From Actinomycetota bacterium (GTDB taxonomy: Bacteria; Actinomycetota; Actinomycetes; S36-B12; GCA-2699445), in assembly GCA_020438795.1 (NCBI GenBank), contig JAGQTY010000007.1, forward strand, positions 1-62,668: 62,668 nucleotides of DNA, written 5' to 3'. Made by a program: the position numbers and the translations under genes. How positions within the stretch are numbered: position 1 is the stretch's first letter; every line of letters starts with the position of its first letter. This document shows positions 16,367 through 25,047 of the stretch, piece by piece. The notes beneath the pieces were generated by a model. The model saw only the letters and a program-made list of their open reading frames with translations. It was not told where the DNA came from and searched no databases.

Positions 16367-17203
16367 ATGGACATGTCGCTGGTGACCGAACTGCTGGGTC
16401 AGGGTGACGACACCTCTCAGAACAACGTCGACATCCTGGCCAGTTCCATCTCGGCGCTGATCGTCGGAGTCGTCTTCGGGGGCGGCCTACGATTGCTGCT
16501 GGGCCGCAGATCACACCTGGGTTTCGCCGCCTCGGTGCTCTCGGGGATCGTGGGAGCTGCCATCGGTGATGCCATCGTGTGGGCCATCGAGGGTCAGGTG
16601 CAGCTGCGTCATCTGCCTTTCGCCATCATCGCGGCGATCCTGTGCACGCTGATCGTTCTGCTGATCGCCAACGCGCTGACCAAGGCGCCGACCAAGTCGG
16701 CAGCGGAGCTGATCACGGACGGCGAGTCGGACTCTGTGGAGTTCAAGTCCGCCGCTCGCTACAACAGCCACACCAAGGAGCGTGACCCTCGCATCGAGCT
16801 CGTCATCGCCAAGACGGTGGCAGGAATGGCCAACTCGCAGGGAGGGGTGCTCCTGATCGGGGTCAACGATGACGGGCAGCCGGTCGGGCTGGACAATGAC
16901 TTCAGGTTCATGAAGGAACCCGACGTCGATCGCTACGAGTTGTGGCTGCGGGACATGCTCGGCACGACTCTGGGTTCAGCGAACTCGGCGGCCGTGAGGG
17001 CGGAGTTCCCCACGGTGTCCGGCGAGCAGATCTGCCTCGTACGAATCCCTCGTTCCGACCGTCCGGTTCTGCTCACACCCGGCAAGGGCAAGGACCCTGA
17101 GCTGTGGGTGCGGATCGGCAACTCCACCCGGCAGCTTCCGCTCGATCAGGCCTTCGCCTACTCCGCGAAGCACTGGAGCAACCGGGCCCTGCGCAGAGCC
17201 TGA
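16367..17203 (+). CDS. Membrane-anchored AlbA_2 (Schlafen-type) domain protein
   Basis: A 278-aa protein with three N-terminal hydrophobic helices (about 20-110, including SSISALIVGVVFGGG and IVGAAIGDAIVWAI) followed by a cytosolic AlbA_2/Schlafen-like domain. The domain signature is visible as ESDSVEFKSAARYN and later KTVAGMANSQGGVLLIGV with NDDGQPVGLD. In other bacteria this domain occurs in putative nucleic-acid-binding or ATP-binding regulators and in defence-linked proteins; the role here is unknown. The membrane fusion is uncommon to my knowledge. The start may be ATG 16367 (AAGAAT 7 nt upstream) or ATG 16358. It stands alone, divergent from the GT2 gene. Confidence 0.78.
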   Translation: MDMSLVTELLGQGDDTSQNNVDILASSISALIVGVVFGGGLRLLLGRRSHLGFAASVLSGIVGAAIGDAIVWAIEGQVQLRHLPFAIIAAILCTLIVLLIANALTKAPTKSAAELITDGESDSVEFKSAARYNSHTKERDPRIELVIAKTVAGMANSQGGVLLIGVNDDGQPVGLDNDFRFMKEPDVDRYELWLRDMLGTTLGSANSAAVRAEFPTVSGEQICLVRIPRSDRPVLLTPGKGKDPELWVRIGNSTRQLPLDQAFAYSAKHWSNRALRRA

Positions 17204-17273
17204 GCGAGGTCCTGCCGATGAACCGGGGCATCGAGCTGACACCCGGACGCTGCGGCCTGCAGTCAGCCCGTCG

Positions 17274-17804
17274 TCAGCCGACGTAGGCTTTGCACTGTTT
17301 GGCCGTCCGGCTCAGCAGGTCGGCGATCTCCAGCATGACGTTGGCATTGGCGGGAGCATGGTAGATCGCCTTCATGCCGCGGATCATCAGGGAGGCGCAC
17401 GCCGAGGCCAGCTTCTCCTGGGTCTGCGAGGTGGCGAGCTGGCTCTTCAGCGAGTTCTCCTCGTCCGTGGCCTGCTGTTGCTGCTGTCCGAGCTGCTGAT
17501 GCAACTGGTTGATCTCAGCTTCCTTGTCCTTGATGGATGCCTTGTCGACGGTCAGATCCTTCTCGGCCTTGTCGAACTTGTTCTTGATCTCGCCTTCCTG
17601 CTTCTGCAGGTCGCCGATCGACTGGTTGGCGCTGTCGATGCTCTGGCCCTCCTGGGCGACGGTCTGTTCGGCCGCGTTCTTCTCCTGATCGAGACTGTTC
17701 ACCTGGGACTGGGCCGCGAATGCCCAGATGGCGAAGCCGATCGTGGCAATGGCGAGGACGCCGATGGCGACCCACATCCATTTCATCGTGCTGGTCTGCT
17801 CCAT
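17274..17804 (-). CDS. Single-pass membrane coiled-coil protein
   Basis: A 176-aa protein I cannot assign. Residues about 8-31 form one membrane helix. Residues about 35-125 are a charged, Gln/Glu/Lys-rich coiled coil with a QLGQQQQQ stretch. A short C-terminal domain has two cysteines (SACASL and AKQCKAY). The coiled coil would face outward if the N-terminus is cytoplasmic. GAGAGG 7 nt before ATG supports the start. It is convergent to the AlbA_2 gene and divergent from DUF5701. A structural or septal role is conceivable but not shown. Confidence 0.7.
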   Translation of the reverse strand: MEQTSTMKWMWVAIGVLAIATIGFAIWAFAAQSQVNSLDQEKNAAEQTVAQEGQSIDSANQSIGDLQKQEGEIKNKFDKAEKDLTVDKASIKDKEAEINQLHQQLGQQQQQATDEENSLKSQLATSQTQEKLASACASLMIRGMKAIYHAPANANVMLEIADLLSRTAKQCKAYVG

Positions 17805-17956
17805 GGGTCCGCCTCTCCGCTGCGCGACGCGCTATGGGGAAATCCTAGTGAAACTGCCGAAGCGTTGCCCGTCGGCCGACCGCCTGCCCGGTCGGCCAGT
17901 ATCGTTGGGCCACTGAGCGCTGATGATGATTGCGTTCGAGGTGGAACGGAGTGAGA

Positions 17957-18571
17957 GTGACGCTGGCAGACCAGGCGAGACGACTGCTGGAGCTCGGCAT
18001 CGACACGTTCGTTCCCGACGGGCGGGCGTTGTTGTCCGAGCAGCTCGCAGGGTTGCCCGACGTGCCAGGCTCCACGCTTGCGGTCCATCCCAGCCTGATC
18101 CCGGCTCGTGACCTGGCGGCGCTGCTCGAGCGTGGGGGCAAGCCCGGGTTCGTCGTGGTGGACATGGACGACCTCGAGCAGTTCGGTCCGGTGCAGGAGG
18201 TCTCCGTCCCGGACCGGCCCTTCTACGTCCTTCATGACGTCGAGCGCGGTGACGAGTTGCGCAACTGGAGTCCGGACGAGGCGCTGCCCGAGATCCTCGG
18301 GCGTGCCCGCTCCCCGCTCACTGTGAGCGAAGGCATCAGCTGGCTGCTGCAGGAGCCGGCCCGGCTCGAACCGAACCATTGCTTCATGACGATAGGTTCG
18401 CGCAGGCGCCTGCGGGGTCGCCTCGATGCCCGTACGCCCGCGATCTGGATCAGCGGAGGTACTGGCCGCGACGGCCGGGAACGACGGGGAGCGCCCAAGG
18501 TCGGCTGGTGCTGGGCCGGCAACCGGCACACGTGGCTGGGTTTCGCCTCGGCTGGGGGCAGGTCCGGCTGA
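17957..18571 (+). CDS. DUF5701 family protein
   Basis: A 204-aa protein of a conserved actinobacterial family of unknown function. Family-like segments are RGGKPGFVVVDMDDLEQF, DEALPEILGRARSPLTVSEG, NHCFMTIGSRRR and PKVGWCWAGNRHTWLGFAS. No catalytic motif or signal peptide is seen. GTG 17957 has GGAG 5 nt upstream; GTG 17951 and TTG 17930 are alternatives. It is convergent with the MFS transporter gene. Confidence 0.75.
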   Translation: MTLADQARRLLELGIDTFVPDGRALLSEQLAGLPDVPGSTLAVHPSLIPARDLAALLERGGKPGFVVVDMDDLEQFGPVQEVSVPDRPFYVLHDVERGDELRNWSPDEALPEILGRARSPLTVSEGISWLLQEPARLEPNHCFMTIGSRRRLRGRLDARTPAIWISGGTGRDGRERRGAPKVGWCWAGNRHTWLGFASAGGRSG

Positions 18572-18649
18572 CCGACAGGATGGTGTGGCCAACTGCGCCG
18601 CACTGGTTTCGTCCGCAGGGACCGTGACCCAGGAGTGAGGTGGCGTATT

Positions 18650-19885
18650 TCAGGCGGCCAGTGCGACGCGAACGGCCGAACCATGACGCTGCACCGCCAG
18701 GGGGCGGGTCCGGTCACCACGACGCAGCCAGATGCGCAGAGCAACGACCGACGCCAGCGCCAGCAGTCCTGGCAGGATCAGCCCGGCGCGTGGCCCCGCT
18801 GTCCCGGCGATCCAGCCGACCAGCGGGGCGCCGGCGAGGGTGGTGCCGAAGAACAGCGCCAGGTACAGTGCCATCACCCGGCTGCGATGCTGCGCCGAGG
18901 TGTGGGTCTGTATGTAGGCGTTGGCTCCGGTCATCATGAGCAGGGCACTCACTCCGATGAGCATCAGCGTCGCAGCGAAGGCCGCTGGCCCCGGCGCGAG
19001 GCCGGCGACCACGGTGCCCAGGCTCAGCGTCACGGCAGCGCCGGTGACGAGTCCCAGACTCGTGCGGGAACGCTTGGCGGCTATCAGCGAACCCGTCAGG
19101 GAGCCGACTGCCATGAGCGAAGCCAGCACCCCATACAGTTCCGGTCCGACCCCGAACGCCTCTGTTGACATGATCGCGATCGTCATCTGGAAATTCAGCA
19201 CCAGCATTGCGACCAGGCCGACGGTGAGGATCACGAATGTCAGGTCGCGATGTCCGGACACATACCGGATGCCGTCGGCAACCGTGGCCCGGCGCCTGTC
19301 AGCCCTGGGACCGGAGTCGACCCTGATGTGCAGCAGGGCGATCAGCATGATGGAGAACGTGGCCGCATTGACTGCGAACACAACCCCGGTGCCCCAGGCG
19401 GCGATGACCAGCCCCGCGAGTGCGGGTCCGATCAGGCGCGCGGCGTTGAATGAGGAGGCGTTGAGCGCGACAGCGTTCGGGAGAGTGCGCCGGTCCACCA
19501 GGTCAGAGACGAACGACTGCCGGGCCGGACCGTCGATCGCAGTCACGACTCCCAGTACGAGTGCTGCTCCCAGCACCACTGCGGTGGTTGCGGCTCCCGT
19601 CAGTACCAGCACGGCCAGGACCGCCGCCTGTAGCGCGAGGGCCAGCTGTGAGGCGATGAGCAGCCTGCGGCGGTCAGTCCGGTCGGCCAGCGCTCCTGCC
19701 CAGGGACCGACGAAGAGCATGGGGGCGAATTGGAGGGCGGTGGCGACCCCCAGCATGAATGGCTCGCCCGTGAGTTGCAGCACCAGCCACGCCTGAGCCA
19801 CCCGGTGCATCCACGTGCCCACGTTGGATCCCGCCATCCCGGCGGCGTACCAGCGGAAGCTGGCGATGTGTAGTGATGCGAACAT
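18650..19885 (-). CDS. MFS transporter (MFS_3/EntS-like exporter)
   Basis: A 411-aa membrane protein with about 12 helices. The N-terminus FASLHIASFRWYAAG, then NVGTWMHRVAQAWLV and the loop 2-3 signature GALADRTDRRRLL, match the MFS_3 group of drug and siderophore exporters. It follows a MarR-type regulator gene in the same direction (57-nt gap), a standard arrangement for inducible efflux. Start choice is uncertain: ATG 19885 is used here, but GTG 19915 would add ten residues. The substrate is unknown, though MarR control suggests a toxic or phenolic compound. Confidence 0.87.
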   Translation of the reverse strand: MFASLHIASFRWYAAGMAGSNVGTWMHRVAQAWLVLQLTGEPFMLGVATALQFAPMLFVGPWAGALADRTDRRRLLIASQLALALQAAVLAVLVLTGAATTAVVLGAALVLGVVTAIDGPARQSFVSDLVDRRTLPNAVALNASSFNAARLIGPALAGLVIAAWGTGVVFAVNAATFSIMLIALLHIRVDSGPRADRRRATVADGIRYVSGHRDLTFVILTVGLVAMLVLNFQMTIAIMSTEAFGVGPELYGVLASLMAVGSLTGSLIAAKRSRTSLGLVTGAAVTLSLGTVVAGLAPGPAAFAATLMLIGVSALLMMTGANAYIQTHTSAQHRSRVMALYLALFFGTTLAGAPLVGWIAGTAGPRAGLILPGLLALASVVALRIWLRRGDRTRPLAVQRHGSAVRVALAA

Positions 19886-19941
19886 GCCGGTGTTGTGGGT
19901 AGGACCGGACGGCACGTGTCGCCACGGACGCTGATCGCCGA

Positions 19942-20376
19942 TCAGTCGGCCATAGCCAGCCGGTTCAGCAATGGCGCCACGCTGAGTATCCGGGCCCGTT
20001 CCTCGCTGCTCAGCTGATCGAGCTGCTGGCGCAGCCAGACGTTCTTCGCCTCCCGGCTGGCAGCAATCCTCGTCTGCGCCCGCTCGGTCAGGTTGATGAT
20101 GACCTGGCGACCGTCCTGCGGGTCCGGCTCCCGCGTGATCAGCCCCTCGTCCTCCAGCGAGGCGAGGATCCTGGTCACCGACGGGGGCTTGATCCGTTCT
20201 CCCTCGGCGATCTGTCCCGGCGTACTCGGACCCTGACGCACCAAGGTGGCAAGCACTGCCACTTGACTCGGGGTCAAGGCATCGAGCGGGCGCTCCTGGC
20301 GCAGTCGACGTGAGAGGCGCAGCAGTCCCAGGCGCAGTTCCGGGATGGACTCGATTTCGGATTCGCTCAGTCCCAT
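19942..20376 (-). CDS. MarR-family transcriptional regulator
   Basis: A 144-aa winged-helix regulator. LTPSQVAVLATLVRQG, the recognition region KPPSVTRILASLEDEGLI and the wing REPDPQDGRQVIINLTE are typical. The upstream intergenic DNA holds several TTA/TAA inverted repeats, which are probably its own operators. It should repress itself and the downstream exporter until a ligand binds. Confidence 0.92.
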   Translation of the reverse strand: MGLSESEIESIPELRLGLLRLSRRLRQERPLDALTPSQVAVLATLVRQGPSTPGQIAEGERIKPPSVTRILASLEDEGLITREPDPQDGRQVIINLTERAQTRIAASREAKNVWLRQQLDQLSSEERARILSVAPLLNRLAMAD

Positions 20377-20413
20377 ACGTGTCAGTCAATCCCAAGTCAC
20401 CCCCAGTGGCAAG

Positions 20414-20469
20414 TTAGTCGCGCTAATGAGCTCCGCGTACTATTAGGCTAGCTCATTACCAGTGCTAAT
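20414..20469. promoter_or_regulatory. Operator array upstream of marR-MFS
   Basis: An AT-rich island in GC-rich DNA contains TTAG-N5-CTAA (20414-20426), a perfect inverted pair TAATGAGCT (20424-20432) and AGCTCATTA (20450-20458), and ATTA-N7-TAAT (20455-20469). MarR proteins commonly bind such TTAG/CTAA-like palindromes. The site spans the expected promoter of marR. Confidence 0.6.
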
Positions 20470-20532
20470 GAAATGGGCCGAAGTGATTATTCCTGCGACA
20501 GATCGAGCGGCGCCCGGGTAACCGGTCCTGTG

Positions 20533-20937
20533 TCAGGCCGGTGTCAGGCCCGCGGCTTCGCGCATGAACTCGGCGAACTCGGGACGATCCTTGACGGTGA
20601 GGGTCAGGCCCGGATGCATCAGGTGGCCGGTCCGGTCCAGTGCCATGATCGGCTCGGCGAATTCCATGCAGACCCCACCGCGGGTAGTGGTGCCGAACGT
20701 TGCACCCTGGTCCGCGAACGAGGCGCGTGCCCCGATCGCCTTGTAGAACTTGTAGGGCCCGGACTCGCACACATTGGTGATGTTGCTGAGCGGGCTGCGA
20801 GCAGCGAACATCCCGAAGCGCGCGTAGAGCTCCGTGTCACTCACCTCGACCCGGGCAGTGGCGGGTGTGACGCCGATCAGGGCCAGCACGGGCAGGTACC
20901 GGCGCTCGAAGTCGAACTCGAAGATCCGTGTTGTCAT
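20533..20937 (-). CDS. Conserved actinobacterial protein of unknown function
   Basis: A 134-aa protein resembling a family common in mycobacteria and relatives, recalled only as hypothetical. Typical segments are FDFERRYLPVLALIGV, SPLSNITNVCESGPYKFYKAIG and TFGTTTRGGVCMEF, followed by HPGLTLTVKD. It looks like a small beta-rich, PH-like or DUF-type domain. No signal or membrane segment is present. CAGGAT lies 6 nt before the ATG, compatible with a leaderless mRNA. The gene is separated from marR by the operator region. Confidence 0.75.
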   Translation of the reverse strand: MTTRIFEFDFERRYLPVLALIGVTPATARVEVSDTELYARFGMFAARSPLSNITNVCESGPYKFYKAIGARASFADQGATFGTTTRGGVCMEFAEPIMALDRTGHLMHPGLTLTVKDRPEFAEFMREAAGLTPA

Positions 20938-21006
20938 GAGTCAATCCTGCCTCAGCCGGACCCCCGTGTTGCGGCCCGGGTCGCGGAGCCTGCTCGGGAG
21001 CCCCGG

Positions 21007-21837
21007 TCAGTGCGACGACCAGAACTCCAGCAGTTCGGTTGCGACCACGTCTGGAGCTGTCTCGGGCACCCAGTGCCCGACCCCGGACATGATGTGGAAG
21101 GTGTAGTCGCCTGTCACATAGTCGGCCGTCGCCTCTGCGGCCGCGCGGCCGAGTGCGGGGTCATTCTCTCCCCAGAGGTACAGGGCCGGGATGCGCGTGC
21201 GCTTCACTCCCGGGCCTTTGCCGACCATGTCCAGGGCCAGTGCCCGGTACCAGCTCAACGCCGCCGTCAGGGCGCCGGGGCGACTCATCCGCTGGGTGTA
21301 ATGCTGGGCCTGGTGTGGGGGCAGACCCTGCATGATCTTCTTCCAGCCGGGTCCTCCCGGACGCAACAACGCCTCCGAGACCTTGGGCACCTGGAACATT
21401 GCCATGTACCAGGACTTGAGCAGCTGGGTGCTCTTCAGGGCCACAGCGACGAAGGCGCCGGGATGAGGGGTCGACAGGACCGCGACATCCTGGCAGCGAT
21501 CCTCCGCCAGGCTTGCCATCGACCAAGCCACTGAGCCGCCCCAGTCGTGGCCCACGATGTGCGCCTTCTCGATGTCGAACGCGTCGAGCAACCCTACGCA
21601 GTCTGCGACAAGTTCGGCCATCCGGTAGGCCTGCCGTCCCTGCGGCATCGCCCCTATGGAATACCCCCGTTGGTCGGGGGCCAGCGTCCGGTAACCCGCT
21701 TCATGCAGTCGTGGAACTATGGCGTCCCAGGCTGTCGAGTCCTGCGGGAACCCGTGCAACAGGAGCACCGGGTCGCCGTCCGTTGGTCCCTCGTCACGGA
21801 CTGTGAATTCGAGGCCATCTCGCTTGAAGGTCGCCAT
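21007..21837 (-). CDS. Alpha/beta hydrolase, epoxide hydrolase-like
   Basis: A 276-aa hydrolase. LLLHGFPQDSTAW provides the HGFP oxyanion motif. GHDWGG holds an Asp nucleophile, as in epoxide hydrolases and haloalkane dehalogenases rather than Ser lipases. SGVGHWVPE near the C-terminus supplies the catalytic His. Cap-domain Tyr residues that would activate an epoxide could not be assigned with certainty, so dehalogenase or fluoroacetate dehalogenase-like activity remains possible. The ATG at 21837 follows the stop codon of the transporter gene by 9 nt (GTG 21843 is possible), so the two form an operon. Confidence 0.85.
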   Translation of the reverse strand: MATFKRDGLEFTVRDEGPTDGDPVLLLHGFPQDSTAWDAIVPRLHEAGYRTLAPDQRGYSIGAMPQGRQAYRMAELVADCVGLLDAFDIEKAHIVGHDWGGSVAWSMASLAEDRCQDVAVLSTPHPGAFVAVALKSTQLLKSWYMAMFQVPKVSEALLRPGGPGWKKIMQGLPPHQAQHYTQRMSRPGALTAALSWYRALALDMVGKGPGVKRTRIPALYLWGENDPALGRAAAEATADYVTGDYTFHIMSGVGHWVPETAPDVVATELLEFWSSH

Positions 21838-21846
21838 GCCCACAAC

Positions 21847-22833
21847 CTACTCAGTGGCCCTACCCGAGGCAGCGTCAACCCCCAACCGGGTGCGCACGGT
21901 CCCCACCAGGGCGCTGTCGACCAGGAGTTGGAGGAAATGCCACACCACACACAGCACGACGGCTAGGGGGGCCACCGCGGCCAGTTGCGGTGCCACAGTG
22001 GTCACCGCCACGATCACCGACAGCGACAGGGGCAGCGTCTTCTGCGCTACGACGAAGAAGACCGCAGCCGCCCGCGGCCGTGCGAAGCGAGCCGCGCCCA
22101 CCCATGCCAGCAGAAGCAGCACGGCATGGCCCACGATCGCGACGCTGAGGACTGCGAGGATCTCAGCCCACCCCGAACTCACCAGGCGCTCCTGTGACTG
22201 CGAAAGGGTCACCCAGACCACGCCGATGACCGCCAGCGACGGAACCAGGGTCACCCAGTCGGGCATGTCGCGACCGAGCAGGCGCCGTAGGAGGAGCCCC
22301 ACGAGCAGGGGCACCGTGACGAGCAGGATGACCTTGAGCAGCAGCGGGCCTGCCGGGATGCTGACGCTGGTACTCAGCAGTGCGCTCACTGCCAGCGGTG
22401 CGGTGAAGGCTCCCACAGTCAGCACCACTACGGTGAGGCCCACCGCCCAGTCGTGGTCGCCGTCGGCCAGTGCAGTGAGGACAGTGGCGGTACTCAGCGT
22501 CGTGGGCACGCTCACGACGACCGCGGTCCCGAGCGCGAGCCCCAGCGGCAGTGTCAGCCACTGGAACAACAGCCACACCAGCAGTGGTGGCACCACGAGG
22601 TTGGCGACGATGCAGATCAGCGCCCCGAGGGCGAAGGAACGCCCGGTCAGCGACTCGAACTCGAACACGTAGCCGGTGATGACGAAGATGACCACCACGC
22701 TCAGGGAGGCCCAGTCCAGCGGTCCGAGCGTCAGTTCGCCGAGCGACCTGCCGGGAAGCGGGAAGGCGAGGCTCACGACCAGTGCGACCACCAGGCCGAC
22801 CGGAAGCAGGTAGGAGTGGATCCGGCGGGTCAC
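21847..22833 (-). CDS. Bile acid:sodium symporter family protein (SBF-like)
   Basis: A 328-aa membrane protein with about ten helices, of the SBF/BASS superfamily (SBF-like subgroup). VVVSVPTTLSTATVLT matches a conserved discontinuous-helix segment near one substrate/Na+ site, and FFVVAQKTLPLSLSVIVAV the second repeat. Substrates in this group include organic anions; none can be named. The GTG start lies 6 nt after TAGCCT. The epoxide-hydrolase-like gene follows immediately, suggesting uptake plus hydrolysis of one compound. Confidence 0.85.
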   Translation of the reverse strand: MTRRIHSYLLPVGLVVALVVSLAFPLPGRSLGELTLGPLDWASLSVVVIFVITGYVFEFESLTGRSFALGALICIVANLVVPPLLVWLLFQWLTLPLGLALGTAVVVSVPTTLSTATVLTALADGDHDWAVGLTVVVLTVGAFTAPLAVSALLSTSVSIPAGPLLLKVILLVTVPLLVGLLLRRLLGRDMPDWVTLVPSLAVIGVVWVTLSQSQERLVSSGWAEILAVLSVAIVGHAVLLLLAWVGAARFARPRAAAVFFVVAQKTLPLSLSVIVAVTTVAPQLAAVAPLAVVLCVVWHFLQLLVDSALVGTVRTRLGVDAASGRATE

Positions 22834-22839
22834 GGCTTC

Positions 22840-22845
22840 AGGCTA
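22840..22845 (-). promoter_or_regulatory. -10 box (TAGCCT) for leaderless symporter-hydrolase operon
   Basis: TAGCCT on the minus strand, 6 nt before the GTG at 22833. Confidence 0.55.
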
Positions 22846-22875
22846 TTCGTCAGGTCAGGGGCGTCGGCTGTCGAC

Positions 22876-24930
22876 TCAACCGTCGAGGCCACGCTCGACC
22901 CGGCTGTCAGTGCCGTGAAGATGGCGCTGCAGGAACTTCTCGTCGGTCAGTGGCCCCTCGAACCAGTAGCCCTGACCGATCTCGATGCCCGCATCACGGC
23001 ACAGCCGCCACTGATTCTCAGTCTCCACACCGACAGCCACAACCGTCCACCCCATGGTCTGGGCGAACAGCCGGCAGGCGCGCAGGAACCGCCCCTGGTC
23101 CTGCTCACACTGCCTGATCACCCTGGGCGACAGCACCGCGGTATCCACGTCGATCCCGGCGACCTCGAACAGCGGCCCCGGCCCGATGGCGAAGCCGTTC
23201 ACACTCACCCGGATTCCCGCTGTACGCAACTCGTGGGTCATCCGTCGAGAGGAATCAGGGTCGATGGAAAGGATCTCCTGCGACACCTGCAACTGCAGGC
23301 GCTGCGGTGTCAGCCTGTTGCGCTCCAGCCAGTCCAGCGCCACCACCGGCGTCTCATGGTCCAGCCACTGTGATCGCGCGAGGTTCACCGTCATGGTGAA
23401 CCGATCGGGCAACCAGGGTTCCCAGAATGCCAGGTTGGCAGCGGCCTGGCCCAGCAGCCAGTCGCCCATCTCGATGGGCAGGCCGCCGAGCCGCTGCAGC
23501 GCGTCGATGGGTTCCGTCACCCCTCGGTTCGGGTCGCGCCAGCGGAGCAGGGCCTCCGCGCCGACCAGCATCCCACGGCGGCTGAACTGCGGCTGATAGT
23601 GCAGTTCGAATTGCCCCTCGCGCCGGCCGCCGCGCGCCGCCCCCTGGATCTCGGCTTCGGCCACGGCACCGTCGGCGAGCGTGTCGTTGTAGCAGACCCA
23701 CTGTCCCTTGCCGCGGTTCTTCGCCTCGTACATGGCCGCATCGGCCTTGTGCAGCAGTTCCTGAGCGGTGCCTGCCTGGCCAGGCTCGCTGACCACGCAC
23801 CCGACGCTGGCACCGACGGAGACCGCGTGGGTGCCAGCGCGGATCGGTTCGCTGGCCGCTGCCACCACTCGATCAGCGATCGCCTCGGCCTCGGGCAGGT
23901 CGCCGCTGTCCTCCACGAGGATCGCGAATTCGTCTCCGTGAAGGCGTGCGACGGTGTCCGAACTGCGGCACGCCGCTTGCAGCCTCGAGGCGAATGCCAG
24001 GAGTACCTGATCGCCGGCGGCGTGACCGTGGCGGTCATTGATGATCTTGAAGTTGTCGAGGTCGCAGAGGATCACTCCCACGTGACCACCCAGGCGCCGC
24101 TGGCGGTCCAGGGCCTGCTCGATCCGGTCCACGAGCAGGCTCCGGTTGGGCAGCCGGGTGAGCGGATCGTGGGTGGCCTCGAAAGCGAGTTCGGCGGTGC
24201 GGCGCGCACGTTCGGTGATGTCAGCCACTGTGAGTGAGACGCCGACACCGGGGATTCTGGACATGTGCGCACTGATGGATCGTCGTTCGCCCGAGACGGT
24301 CACCTCGTAGTCGTGATGGATCCTCGGCACCTCTCCTGCCAGTACCCGGTGGAACCGTTCCAGGAAGTGCTGGGCCCGGTCCGCAGGGAGCATCCATTCC
24401 AGCAGTGATTCCAGGCGCTCAGGCTGGCTGCAGTGCCTGGCCCAGTCCTGCCAGGCTCTGCTGGCCGAGATGATCCGGGCGTTCTGGTCACAGATCGCGT
24501 TCATCATGGGTGAGGCGTCCCACGCAGCTCGGGCCAGCAGGTCCGCATGCTGCACGCGGGCCTGCAACCGTGATCGGGCATCGACCTCCCGAACGATGAG
24601 CACGGAGCCGGGGTCCTCCTCGATCCGCACCGAACTCTCCACGACCTCGATGTGGATGACCTCATCAGTGCTGGTGAGGTGTCGCTGGAAGGAGCCGTCG
24701 ATGCCCGAGTCCCCGTCGTGGTCCTGGTCGGTCTCCAATGGTCGCAGCAGGGCCCAGCAGCGCTGACCCAGCGCCTGTGCCTCGGTGTAGCCGTAGATGT
24801 TCGCAGCGCCGACGCTCCAGAACGTGATGCGGGACTCGCTGTCCAGGGTGATGACACCGTACGCGAGGTTGTTCAGGATGGCCGCTGTCACCTCGTTGTC
24901 AGCACCGAACAGCTTCGCCTCGTTGCTCAC
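22876..24930 (-). CDS. PAS-GGDEF-EAL protein with degenerate EAL domain
   Basis: A 684-aa soluble protein. Two PAS-like domains (about 15-120 and 130-240) lead to a GGDEF domain (about 250-410) with CDLDNFKIIND, an I-site RSSD (322-325) and signature HGDEF (331-335). The EAL domain (about 440-670) keeps EALLRW (459-464) and an Asn in VNLARS. It lacks the paired catalytic Asp, since the usual DDFG position reads NGFA (578-581). The LTES-like Glu and the KID Lys are also lost. I infer no phosphodiesterase activity; the EAL domain may bind c-di-GMP. The diguanylate cyclase could still work. The GTG start has GGAGG 4 nt upstream. Confidence 0.9.
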   Translation of the reverse strand: MSNEAKLFGADNEVTAAILNNLAYGVITLDSESRITFWSVGAANIYGYTEAQALGQRCWALLRPLETDQDHDGDSGIDGSFQRHLTSTDEVIHIEVVESSVRIEEDPGSVLIVREVDARSRLQARVQHADLLARAAWDASPMMNAICDQNARIISASRAWQDWARHCSQPERLESLLEWMLPADRAQHFLERFHRVLAGEVPRIHHDYEVTVSGERRSISAHMSRIPGVGVSLTVADITERARRTAELAFEATHDPLTRLPNRSLLVDRIEQALDRQRRLGGHVGVILCDLDNFKIINDRHGHAAGDQVLLAFASRLQAACRSSDTVARLHGDEFAILVEDSGDLPEAEAIADRVVAAASEPIRAGTHAVSVGASVGCVVSEPGQAGTAQELLHKADAAMYEAKNRGKGQWVCYNDTLADGAVAEAEIQGAARGGRREGQFELHYQPQFSRRGMLVGAEALLRWRDPNRGVTEPIDALQRLGGLPIEMGDWLLGQAAANLAFWEPWLPDRFTMTVNLARSQWLDHETPVVALDWLERNRLTPQRLQLQVSQEILSIDPDSSRRMTHELRTAGIRVSVNGFAIGPGPLFEVAGIDVDTAVLSPRVIRQCEQDQGRFLRACRLFAQTMGWTVVAVGVETENQWRLCRDAGIEIGQGYWFEGPLTDEKFLQRHLHGTDSRVERGLDG

Positions 24931-25047
24931 CCGACCTCCGACGTCGAAGGGATCCCCCGATTGGCAGCGTAGTACTCATCCGGGGCCAGCCACTGCAATT
25001 CGGGCTCGGGCCACGGCACCGTCACAGGAGATCTGAGCATGGTACTG

